Shown here in pieces: positions 54,401 through 62,082 of a stretch of DNA of 64,000 nucleotides. Position 1 is the first letter of the stretch, and every line of letters begins with the position of its first letter. The stretch is from NCBI RefSeq assembly GCF_030389965.1, contig NZ_CP128400.1:1550001-1614000 (forward strand), read 5' to 3'. The notes beneath the pieces were generated by a model. That model was given only the letters and a program-made list of their open reading frames with translations. It was not told where the DNA came from and searched no databases. Origin of the DNA: Candidatus Chlorohelix allophototropha (GTDB lineage: Bacteria; Chloroflexota; Chloroflexia; Chloroheliales; Chloroheliaceae). Made by a program: the position numbers and the translations under genes.

Positions 54401-54697
54401 TTACTCTTCTTCGGTAAAAACAGCCCTAATGCGGAAGAAATCTGCCTCGCGCATCGGTGCATTCGACAGCACTTCCGAGATTGAGGCGGATTCGCGCACT
54501 TCGTCGGGGCGCATCAAGTTTTGCACCGCAATTACCTGAGCGGTAGGCGAGATTTGGTCAGTATCTAACTCTTTTAGAATTTCAAAATAGGTAAGAATCG
54601 GCGCAAGCTCTTCGCGCATTTTCTCTTTTTCGGCTTCGGTAAGTTGTAACCGCGCCAGGTGCGCCACGTTTTCTATTTGTTCGAGGGATAACTTCAT
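54401..54697 (-). CDS. gatC: Asp/Glu-tRNA amidotransferase subunit C
   Basis: 98 residues. The N-terminal helix IENVAHLARLQLTEAEKEKMREELAPILTYFE and the central LMRPDEVRES motif are typical. It bridges GatA and GatB. AGGAG precedes the ATG and a strong promoter lies about 45 bases upstream. Confidence 0.95.
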   Translation of the reverse strand: MKLSLEQIENVAHLARLQLTEAEKEKMREELAPILTYFEILKELDTDQISPTAQVIAVQNLMRPDEVRESASISEVLSNAPMREADFFRIRAVFTEEE

Positions 54698-54741
54698 TGG
54701 CTAACTCCTGTGCTGGATATTCAAGAATTTTAATCTGCCAG

Positions 54742-54770
54742 ATTATAACACCCCCTATAACCGCTTGCAA
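54742..54770 (-). promoter_or_regulatory. Promoter of the gatC-gatA-aroC operon
   Basis: On the - strand TTGCAA (54765-54770), 17-bp spacer, TATAAT (54742-54747). A TATAAT on the + strand at 54777-54782 may serve the divergent oxidoreductase gene but has a weak -35. Confidence 0.65.
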
Positions 54771-54832
54771 AAAGTATATAATTGAAACATCACGTTCTTA
54801 GTTACAAGTTTACATAATATACAGGAGATAAA

Positions 54833-55933
54833 ATGGCGCAAACAGAAGAATACAGCGCACCTGTTAAGCTAGGCTTGATTGGGGCGGGGCTGGCTTTCAA
54901 ACGCTTGCATCTGCCAGCCCTAACTGCGCTTAAGGGGTATTTCAGAATTACCGCCGTTTGCGATATTGCACCGGAAACCCTCTCCGAATCAACCCGCTTG
55001 GCGGCTGATTTGAACAAAGCCAATTTTGGTGAAGAAAGTGAAATCCGCACCTATTCCGGTTATCGCGAATTGTTACAGGATAACGAGGTTGAGGCGGTGT
55101 TGATTTCGCTGCCGATTCATCTTAATGCCGAGGTGATGCAGGATGCCGCGCTGGCGGGTAAGCATCTCATCTGCGAAAAGCCGCTTGCTTCCAATTTGGC
55201 GCAAGGGCGCAAGCTTGCTCCGGTTCTGGAGAGCCTTGCCGCCACCAAAGGGTTGGCAATTGAGATTGCCGAGAATTACCACTATCGCCCTGAATTGGCA
55301 ATAGCGCGGCGTTGGGCGTTTGAAGAAAAGTTACTAGGAGAGGTAGTGATAATTACCGCTCAAAACTTTGTGCGAATGGATACCAGTCAGGGCTATGCCG
55401 CTACCGCTTGGCGGATTGATAATCAGTATCGAGGCGGTATTTTAATGGATGGTGGTATTCACTATATTGCAATGTTGCGGCGGCTGGCGGGAGAGGTGGA
55501 ACAGGTGCATGCTTTTGCCCGTCATATGCACAAAACCGCCACCAGTTCGCCCGATACGATTTCAATAAATCTGCGCTTTCGCAGTGGTACGCTCGGCAAC
55601 ATGATTTATACCGGCGCAAGCCCTAATCTGTTGCCACCCCGCGACCAACCGGATTGTATTATTTACGGGACGCAGGGGCAAATCCAGCTTTCCAAGAAAA
55701 ACGATGCGCGTTTGCTATTGCAAGCTTTTGATGCGTGGCAGCCTACCGGATTTAAAGAGGCACAATATTGGGCGGCTGAGACCAGCAGCTATTATGAAGA
55801 ATTCCTGAACTTTTATGAAGCGATTCGCTTTGGTAAGCCGGTGCTGGCTTCTCCCACCGAGTGCCTACACGACCTTGAATTGATGTGCGCTGCGCTCGAT
55901 TCTGCGGAAGAACGCGCCGTTAAGCTGCTTTAG
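54833..55933 (+). CDS. Gfo/Idh/MocA family NAD(P)-dependent oxidoreductase
   Basis: 366 residues. The Rossmann motif GLIGAGLAFKRLHLPAL opens the protein, and the CEKPLA motif carries the active-site Lys-Pro. The C-terminal beta-sheet domain has GGIHYIAMLRRLAGEVE. It likely oxidises or reduces a sugar or cyclitol, but the substrate is unknown. AGGAG precedes the ATG. Its stop overlaps the convergent metallopeptidase gene by four bases. Confidence 0.92.
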   Translation: MAQTEEYSAPVKLGLIGAGLAFKRLHLPALTALKGYFRITAVCDIAPETLSESTRLAADLNKANFGEESEIRTYSGYRELLQDNEVEAVLISLPIHLNAEVMQDAALAGKHLICEKPLASNLAQGRKLAPVLESLAATKGLAIEIAENYHYRPELAIARRWAFEEKLLGEVVIITAQNFVRMDTSQGYAATAWRIDNQYRGGILMDGGIHYIAMLRRLAGEVEQVHAFARHMHKTATSSPDTISINLRFRSGTLGNMIYTGASPNLLPPRDQPDCIIYGTQGQIQLSKKNDARLLLQAFDAWQPTGFKEAQYWAAETSSYYEEFLNFYEAIRFGKPVLASPTECLHDLELMCAALDSAEERAVKLL

Positions 55934-56427
55934 AAATCGTGTTTGAGGTACAAGTGGCGGCGAATACGCACCAATTCGGGTGGTACAGCGTAGTGGTTAG
56001 CTATTGCTTTGAGGATGGGCAACACCGGGCGTAAGACCGCCGCTTCCGGAACGAGTAGATAAGCTGCTACAGTGGTGGCTTCTGTCTCAAGCTGATTATA
56101 AACGAAGCGTCCTTCTTCGCAGGCATTTAACTGGTTGGGATGCCAGCATGCCACATGCCCAACTTCGTGCATCGCTACATAGCGAGTCAATTCGGTTGTT
56201 AGGCTATGGTTGAGCGCGATAATGATTTTGCGCTCTACATCGAGAGTAAAACCACAGGTGGATTCGGGCAGTTCCATGAAGCGCAGATCAAATTTATTAA
56301 GAAGCGGGCTAGTATCAATTGCTTCGGTGGGTTCGCGGTGCAACTCAAAGTGTTCTATCAAATTCAATGACAGCCGTGCGGCTTTTTCGGTTGGAAATTG
56401 CGGATTAAAACTATCGAACCATTGCAT
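55930..56427 (-). CDS. ImmA/IrrE family metallo-endopeptidase
   Basis: 165 residues. HEVGH (His87, Glu88, His91) and the downstream third ligand Glu116 (LETEATTVAAYLLVPE) form the zinc site. Members cut partner repressors in response to stress (ImmA in ICEBs1, IrrE in Deinococcus). It lies 41 bases after an XRE regulator, the likely substrate. Confidence 0.92.
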   Translation of the reverse strand: MQWFDSFNPQFPTEKAARLSLNLIEHFELHREPTEAIDTSPLLNKFDLRFMELPESTCGFTLDVERKIIIALNHSLTTELTRYVAMHEVGHVACWHPNQLNACEEGRFVYNQLETEATTVAAYLLVPEAAVLRPVLPILKAIANHYAVPPELVRIRRHLYLKHDF

Positions 56428-56468
56428 TTGCTCTTACCCCCAAATGCCCTCTGGCGTGACCGGGCTGT

Positions 56469-56954
56469 TCAGACTACTATTATGCGGTTAGGTGCATTTA
56501 TATTGCAACTTTTGGCGAAGTGAGGTCTTTCTGTGGTATCTTCTACACCCCCTTCTCTATGATTTCGCAATTGGCGATATTCTTCGCGTAGAATGGTTTT
56601 AACGATTTCACGGGTCTTGTAGGGCATTTTACCGATCTGGCTGAGATAGAAGCCCAACTCCGGGTCGTCCAGTTCTGGCAGTTCGTCGCCATCTTCCGGC
56701 AAATAACCCGCCAACGTCAGTAATCTTTCAGAGGACAACCCGATGGTTTGTGCTAACGCTCGGTATGTGGCAGCGTCTGCCAATACTTTCCGGTGCAGTA
56801 TGCGCGATAGGGTGGTGCGATGCACGTTTACTTGTTGCGCCAGCCAACCTATGCCGCGTCCTTCTCGCGTCAGATAATCTTGAATCAACTGGGAAATCGC
56901 TTCTTTTCGTTCTTCGTTAGTCATTTCAATATTGGGGAAATATTGTGGCGACAT
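56469..56954 (-). CDS. XRE-type HTH transcriptional regulator
   Basis: 161 residues. HTH in IGWLAQQVNVHRTTLSRILHRKVLADAATYRALAQTIGLS, then an acidic Pro-rich linker (GDELPELDDPELGFYLS) and a helical tail with MPYKTREIVKTILREEYRQLRN. The tail is followed by about 35 less ordered residues. Paired with the ImmA/IrrE protease gene downstream. No integrase or phage genes are nearby. Confidence 0.85.
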   Translation of the reverse strand: MSPQYFPNIEMTNEERKEAISQLIQDYLTREGRGIGWLAQQVNVHRTTLSRILHRKVLADAATYRALAQTIGLSSERLLTLAGYLPEDGDELPELDDPELGFYLSQIGKMPYKTREIVKTILREEYRQLRNHREGGVEDTTERPHFAKSCNINAPNRIIVV

Positions 56955-57169
56955 TTGTGCTACTTTCCTTTCTGCGGGCGGAATGATTCACCTCATGGTA
57001 ATTAACGAAGTGACCTTGAGTCGGTTTCACCCTTCAATACATCGAACTTTTTTATTGTAGCAACAAACTTATAGAATTAGCAATAATGTTCGCATTTCCA
57101 ACAGAACGATTCAGAAAATAACAAATCTAGGTGTGCTGCTCTGGAAAAAGTCACAGATAAGCACGGTAA

Positions 57170-57289
57170 AAAGGGCGGTTCTACCGCGCTTGTATCGTTC
57201 TAACTTTGCCTAAAATGGTAGGTGAAACTAACCCCACTGAAATCGCTCGTTGGATTCGCTTACGCCGAGATTGGTTGTGTAAAAGTTAA
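57170..57289 (+). pseudogene. Short relic of an ISAs1-like transposase N terminus, in the 433-bp gap 56955-57387
   Basis: A 39-codon open stretch reads KGRFYRACIVLTLPKMVGETN then PTEIARWIRLRRDWLCKS before a stop. This resembles the LLLAKM.GE....IAEW...R..WL region of ISAs1-family transposases. The remainder of the element is gone. The rest of the gap holds no gene. Confidence 0.5.
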
Positions 57290-57387
57290 ACCTAAAGAGT
57301 AAGCACTTACCCTGTGGGAATACTTATGTGTATGTATGCGAAAATGTGAGCTTTCTGAATCGCCCTGCCTGAATTGCTAATAGATTT

Positions 57388-58695
57388 TTATTCTTCTACC
57401 AGACGCATATTAGCATCCAGCGATTGGAATTTGTTCAGGATGTTAGAATAGCCTCGCTCTACATACTGGATACCACGCACTTTTGACACGCCCTTTGCCA
57501 CTGCTGCTGCAATCAGGTAACTGAATCCGGCGCGAAGGTCAGGGATAGTAATATCGGCGGCGTGCAAGGGTGTAGAGCCTTTTATCACACAGCTATGGGC
57601 GTGATCGAGACTTTTAAAGCGACACGATTTTTCTCCAAGGCAGGTTTTGTAAAGCTGAATTTCTGCCCCCATCCGCTTCAGGTCTTCGGTGTAGCCAAAG
57701 CGTTTTTCATAAACGGTTTCATGCACTACCGAAAGTCCTTCAATTTGGGTCATCAACATTACCAATGGCTGCTGCCAGTCGGTCATGAAGCCGGGATGCA
57801 CATCGGTTTCGAGCGCAATCGGTTTGAGCGCACCACCAGGATGGTAAAAGCGAATTCCTTTATCTAATACTTCAAAGTTTGCCCCTATTTGCCGTAATTT
57901 GTTAAGGAAGGTGAGCATGTGGTGTTGCTCTGCTCCTTCCACAATTACATCGCCTCCGGTTATGACACCCGCTACTGCGAAACTGGCGGCTTCGATGCGA
58001 TCGTTGATGACGGTGTGTGCCGCCCCATATAATTCATCTACACCCTCGATTTCGATGGTGCGATCAGTATCCACGAAGATAATTGCGCCCATTTTCTGGA
58101 GCATCATTACCAGATCAATCACTTCCGGTTCAATGGCAGCATTTTTAATTACAGTTCGTCCTTGCGCCAATACGCTACTGAGCAAAATGTTTTCGGTTGC
58201 TCCTACACTTGGATAGGGCAATTCTATCATCGTGCCGTGCAATTTATCGGCAACAGCGTAATAGCGTCCTTCTTGGTAAACGATTTGCGCCCCAAGTTTT
58301 TCCAATGCCTGTACGTGAAAATCCACCGGTCGCTCCCCAATATCGCAGCCACCCAACATCGGAATTATCGCTTTGCCGTAGCGATGCAGTAATGGGCCTA
58401 ATAATAGTATGGGGATGCGGTTAATGCCGCTAAAGGCAAGAGGAACTTCGGGGGTTAGTATTTTGGGGGTGGACAGTTTCAGGGTAGTAGTATCTTGCCA
58501 TTTATAGTTCAAGCCGATGCTTTTACACACATTGAGAGTTACATCGGTATCACCGATACGCGGAACATTGCTTAATACTACATCTTCTCCCGTCAAGAGA
58601 CTTGCTACAATCTGTTTAGTAGCGGCGTTTTTAGCACCGGCTACCCGCACACGCCCCTTGAGTGGCTTACCACCTTCTATTACGTAATAACTCAT
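57388..58695 (-). CDS. murA: UDP-N-acetylglucosamine 1-carboxyvinyltransferase
   Basis: 435 residues from MSYYVIEGGK; AGAGG precedes this ATG, while a longer in-frame start lacks a ribosome site. Lys22-Asn23 (AKNAATK), catalytic Cys117 in GGCDIGERPVD, the DRIEAASFA segment and the Asp of GFMTDWQQPL are present. It transfers enolpyruvate in the first committed step of peptidoglycan synthesis. The Cys marks sensitivity to fosfomycin in the family. Terminator upstream, so it is a separate unit from infB. Confidence 0.93.
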   Translation of the reverse strand: MSYYVIEGGKPLKGRVRVAGAKNAATKQIVASLLTGEDVVLSNVPRIGDTDVTLNVCKSIGLNYKWQDTTTLKLSTPKILTPEVPLAFSGINRIPILLLGPLLHRYGKAIIPMLGGCDIGERPVDFHVQALEKLGAQIVYQEGRYYAVADKLHGTMIELPYPSVGATENILLSSVLAQGRTVIKNAAIEPEVIDLVMMLQKMGAIIFVDTDRTIEIEGVDELYGAAHTVINDRIEAASFAVAGVITGGDVIVEGAEQHHMLTFLNKLRQIGANFEVLDKGIRFYHPGGALKPIALETDVHPGFMTDWQQPLVMLMTQIEGLSVVHETVYEKRFGYTEDLKRMGAEIQLYKTCLGEKSCRFKSLDHAHSCVIKGSTPLHAADITIPDLRAGFSYLIAAAVAKGVSKVRGIQYVERGYSNILNKFQSLDANMRLVEE

Positions 58696-58810
58696 GACAC
58701 CTCTTTTTAATGTCGACGCATTCCTCACTTATAGTGACTCAGGAAAAACGCGCGTTAGCTTCTATTCAGCTTAGTTGCCATTTTACCATAAATAAATAAT
58801 ATGCTAAAAC

Positions 58811-58846
58811 AAAAAATCCTCTAACCCAGTAGCTAGAGGATTTTTT
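58811..58846. terminator. Intrinsic terminator of infB, bidirectional
   Basis: 13-bp stem (58811-58823 with 58834-58846), 10-nt loop, with T runs on both strands. Confidence 0.9.
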
Positions 58847-58882
58847 TCTATCAGAAGAGGGGCAAACCTCGCCACTATTGGC

Positions 58883-61696
58883 TTAATTGAGTAGGGTTTT
58901 GACCTGCTCTTTGTGGTAGAACTCCAAAGAGTCACCTTCTTGGAAGTCGTTGAAATCTTCTAGACCGATACCACATTCGTAGCCTGCTGCCACTTCTCGC
59001 ACGTCGTCCTTGAAGCGTTTGAGTGAAGATACGCCGCCATCATACATAACAGTACCATTGCGCAATACCCGTACTTTGTCGCCTCGTAACAATTTGCCAT
59101 CGGTGACAAACAAACCGGCGAAAGCATCGCTCTTGCCAACTTTAAAGACCTGACGCACTTCGGCATAACCATCGGTGACATCTTGGAAGGTTGGTTCGAG
59201 CATACCCTCCATTGCCAGCTTCACTTCATCAATCAAGTTGTAAATGATGTTGTAGAAGCGGATGTCCACTTTGGATTTATCGGAGGCACGCTTGGCTGCC
59301 ACGTCAGGGCGCACATTGAAGCCGATAATGATAGCGCTGCGGTCTGCTGCTGCTAACATAACGTCCGACTCTGTGATTGCGCCTGTACCGGAGAACAGGA
59401 TTTTAATTTTGACCTTCTCGTTGGAAAGTTTTTCCAGCGATGTTCGAATAGCTTCAACCGAACCTTGCACGTCTGCTTTGAGAATGACGCGCAGTTCCTT
59501 GACTTTACCTGCTTGAATCTGACTGAATAGATCATCCAAGGTAATAGCCTGCGTGGCTTCTTGGCTCTCCTGCGATTTCTCACGAGAACGCATCTCTACC
59601 AAATCACGGGCAGTCTTTTCATCGCCCACTGCTATTAGAATATCGCCCGCGATAGGAACACCTTCCAGCCCTAGAATCTCGGCAGGGGTACTTGGCTCGG
59701 CGCGTTTTATGCGGCGACCTTTGTCATCCATCAATGCCTTGACGCGACCCATTACAGTCCCTACTACCACGTAATCTTTAACGTTGAGGGTTCCGTTTTG
59801 CACTAGGACGGTAGCGATAGGTCCACGATTTTTGTCCAACTCTGCTTCGATAATCGTTCCAATGGCATCTTTATTGGGATTTGCTTTCCATTCCGCCAAT
59901 TCAGATACAATCAAAATCATTTCAAGCAGGTCGTCGATACCGATTTTATTTTTAGCAGATACCTTTACGAAAGGCGTTTCACCGCCCCATTCTTCCGGTA
60001 TTAACCCAGCTTCGTTCAACTGGCTCATTACCCGATCGATATTTGCGCCTTCACGGTCAATTTTGTTTATAGCAACAATAATCGAAACACCTGCCGCTTT
60101 AGCATGGCTTAATGCTTCTAACGTTTGTGGCATCACACCGTCGTCCGCCGCTACTACCAGAATGGCAATGTCGGTAACCTGAGCACCACGTGCGCGCATT
60201 TGGGTAAAGGCTTCGTGACCGGGAGTATCCAAGAAGGTGATTTTTTTACCGTTAATTTCAACTTGGTACGCACCGATATGTTGAGTAATACCACCGGCTT
60301 CACCTGCCGCTACGTTGGTAGAACGTATTGCATCGAGCAATTTGGTTTTACCGTGATCAACGTGACCCATGATTGTTACCACCGGCGGACGCAATTCGGC
60401 TTCAGGGTCTTGCGTTATCTCGTCCTTGGTAGGAATATGCAGTTCTTGGGAGTCATCCTTAATCGGCACAACTTCACGGGTTTCAAAGCCAAGTTCGCCT
60501 GATACAATCGCGGCGGTATCATAATCAATCACCTGATTGATGCTCGCCATAACGCCGTTTTTAATAAGCTCACGTATGATGTCGCTAGGTCCTACACCCA
60601 ATTCATCAGCTAATTCTTTTACGGTCAGGGTAGGAGGAAGTTCATAGATTTCTACCATACGGCGAATACCGGTTCTGGATTGTTTAGGCGCAGTTGTAGC
60701 GTTCATTACGCCGGCTCTTCCGCCCACACCAAACCTAGCTCCACGGTCTGCTTCTTTACTGCCACGTCGTGCGCCGCTACCATCACGTTCTAATTGGGTT
60801 TCACGCGCTTTTTCGCGAGCTTGGTCACGCTCCCGGTCAGTTGTTCGACGGTCACCTCGGCTTGGTTCAAAGGCTGGAGGTGCTACAGGTCCTCTACCAC
60901 CGGGACCACCGCTGGGACCGGGTCTGCCACCGGGACTACCACCGGGACCGGGTCTACCACCGCCACCGCTGTAACCGCCGCCACCACTTGGGGGTCTGCC
61001 ACCACCGCCACCGCCGCTGTAACCGCCGCCACCACTTGGGGGTCTGCCACCGCCGCCGCCGCCGCTGTAACCGCCGCCACCACTTGGGGGTCTGCCACCA
61101 CCGCCACCGCCGCTGTAACCGCCGCCACCACTTGGGGGTCTGTTACCACCGCCGCCGCCGCTGTAACCGCCGCCACCACTTGGGGGTCTGCCACCACCGC
61201 CACCGCCGCTGTAACCACCGCCACCACTTGGGGGTCTGTTACCACCGCCGCCGCTATAACCGCCGCCACTTGGGGGTCTGTTACCACCGCCGCCGCTATA
61301 ACCGCCGCCACTTGGGGGTCTGTTACCACCGCCGCCGCTATAACCGCCGCCACTTGGGGGTCTGTTACCACCGCCGCCGCTATAACCGCCGCCACTTGGG
61401 GGTCTGTTACCACCGCCGCCGTAGTTGCCGCTACTGGGAGGTCTGCCGCCACCGTAGTTGCCGCCGCCGCTACCACCACCGGAAGGTCTGTCACCACCGC
61501 TACTGTAGCCGCTGCCTTCCCCACTTGGGGGTCTGTTAGTGCTACTGTCGCCTTCACCGGGAGGTCTACCACCACTACCGTCGCCACCTTCGGTGGGAGG
61601 TCTTTCTCCACCGCCGCTGGATCTGGGGGGCGCCGGATTATTAGACTGGCTGTTGGACCCACCTGATTCGTTTTCGCTATTATCCCTATTTGACAT
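58883..61696 (-). CDS. infB: Translation initiation factor IF-2 with glycine-rich N-terminal extension
   Basis: 937 residues. Residues 1-280 are Gly/Pro/Ser/Arg-rich low complexity. Residues 281-335 are charged (RDRRTTDRERDQAREKARE). An IF2-N helical domain lies near 345-395 (VKELADELGVGPSDIIRELIKNGV). The GTPase domain starts near 435 with IMGHVDHGKTKLLD, DTPGHEAF and NKIDREGAN, followed by domains II, III and the C-terminal fMet-tRNA-binding barrel. It delivers fMet-tRNA to the 30S subunit. Last gene of the nusA-rnpM-infB operon; rbfA does not follow. Confidence 0.97.
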   Translation of the reverse strand: MSNRDNSENESGGSNSQSNNPAPPRSSGGGERPPTEGGDGSGGRPPGEGDSSTNRPPSGEGSGYSSGGDRPSGGGSGGGNYGGGRPPSSGNYGGGGNRPPSGGGYSGGGGNRPPSGGGYSGGGGNRPPSGGGYSGGGGNRPPSGGGYSGGGGNRPPSGGGGYSGGGGGGRPPSGGGGYSGGGGGNRPPSGGGGYSGGGGGGRPPSGGGGYSGGGGGGRPPSGGGGYSGGGGGGRPPSGGGGYSGGGGRPGPGGSPGGRPGPSGGPGGRGPVAPPAFEPSRGDRRTTDRERDQAREKARETQLERDGSGARRGSKEADRGARFGVGGRAGVMNATTAPKQSRTGIRRMVEIYELPPTLTVKELADELGVGPSDIIRELIKNGVMASINQVIDYDTAAIVSGELGFETREVVPIKDDSQELHIPTKDEITQDPEAELRPPVVTIMGHVDHGKTKLLDAIRSTNVAAGEAGGITQHIGAYQVEINGKKITFLDTPGHEAFTQMRARGAQVTDIAILVVAADDGVMPQTLEALSHAKAAGVSIIVAINKIDREGANIDRVMSQLNEAGLIPEEWGGETPFVKVSAKNKIGIDDLLEMILIVSELAEWKANPNKDAIGTIIEAELDKNRGPIATVLVQNGTLNVKDYVVVGTVMGRVKALMDDKGRRIKRAEPSTPAEILGLEGVPIAGDILIAVGDEKTARDLVEMRSREKSQESQEATQAITLDDLFSQIQAGKVKELRVILKADVQGSVEAIRTSLEKLSNEKVKIKILFSGTGAITESDVMLAAADRSAIIIGFNVRPDVAAKRASDKSKVDIRFYNIIYNLIDEVKLAMEGMLEPTFQDVTDGYAEVRQVFKVGKSDAFAGLFVTDGKLLRGDKVRVLRNGTVMYDGGVSSLKRFKDDVREVAAGYECGIGLEDFNDFQEGDSLEFYHKEQVKTLLN
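60960..61439. repeat. Tandem repeat array inside infB coding the (N)RPPSGGG(G)YSGGGG units
   Basis: The core gggggtctg (coding RPP on the - strand) occurs at 60990, 61038, 61086, 61134, 61182, 61230, 61272, 61314, 61356 and 61398: six units in 48-bp register and four in 42-bp register, all in frame. The four 42-bp units look identical at the base level, which points to recent unequal exchange or slippage. Confidence 0.95.
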
Positions 61697-61739
61697 TTAG
61701 TTTAAATTTCCTCCTATATTTTGCCTGACCCCATTTTAT

Positions 61740-62078
61740 CTACTCCACCTCGACTGCGCTCCTTTCAGGCAAAGCCTCACCGAATTCTCCTAGATGCTGG
61801 CGTGTTTCAAGGTCTATAGTAACTTTAAGGGCGTTTTCCACAGCCTTCTTTTCCAACCCTTTTTTCCAGCATTCACTAACGCTGCAAAGATAAGCGCCGC
61901 GCCCCGCTTTTTTTCCGGTAGGATCAATTTCTACCTTACCTTCCGGGGTACGTACTAACCGAGTGAAACCACGTTTGGCATCGGTGCTACGACAGGCAAT
62001 ACAAGTACGCTGCGGCACATGTTTGGGGCGTGGCCCTTTTGGTTTTTTCCCTTTAGAGGGTGCTGCGCTTATTACCAT
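61740..62078 (-). CDS. rnpM: RnpM/YlxR family RNA-binding protein
   Basis: 112 residues. The family pattern RTCIACRSTDAKRGFTRLVR, VEIDPTGKKAGRGAYLCSVSECW is complete. The N terminus is Lys/Pro-rich. The family binds RNase P RNA in B. subtilis. Between nusA (4 bases away) and infB (43 bases) as in many bacteria. Confidence 0.93.
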   Translation of the reverse strand: MVISAAPSKGKKPKGPRPKHVPQRTCIACRSTDAKRGFTRLVRTPEGKVEIDPTGKKAGRGAYLCSVSECWKKGLEKKAVENALKVTIDLETRQHLGEFGEALPERSAVEVE

Positions 62079-62082
62079 AGAA

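Noticed and set aside
60960-61439. Possible CRISPR-like array because of regular 42/48-bp units
   Set aside because: There are no spacers: the units are contiguous, in frame with infB and code for a repeated peptide.
60769-61666. Long ORFs on both strands across the infB repeats (His/Arg-rich, Ala/Thr-rich and Val/Ala-rich frames)
   Set aside because: They are products of the GC-rich in-frame repeat read in other frames; infB in the third frame is a complete known protein.
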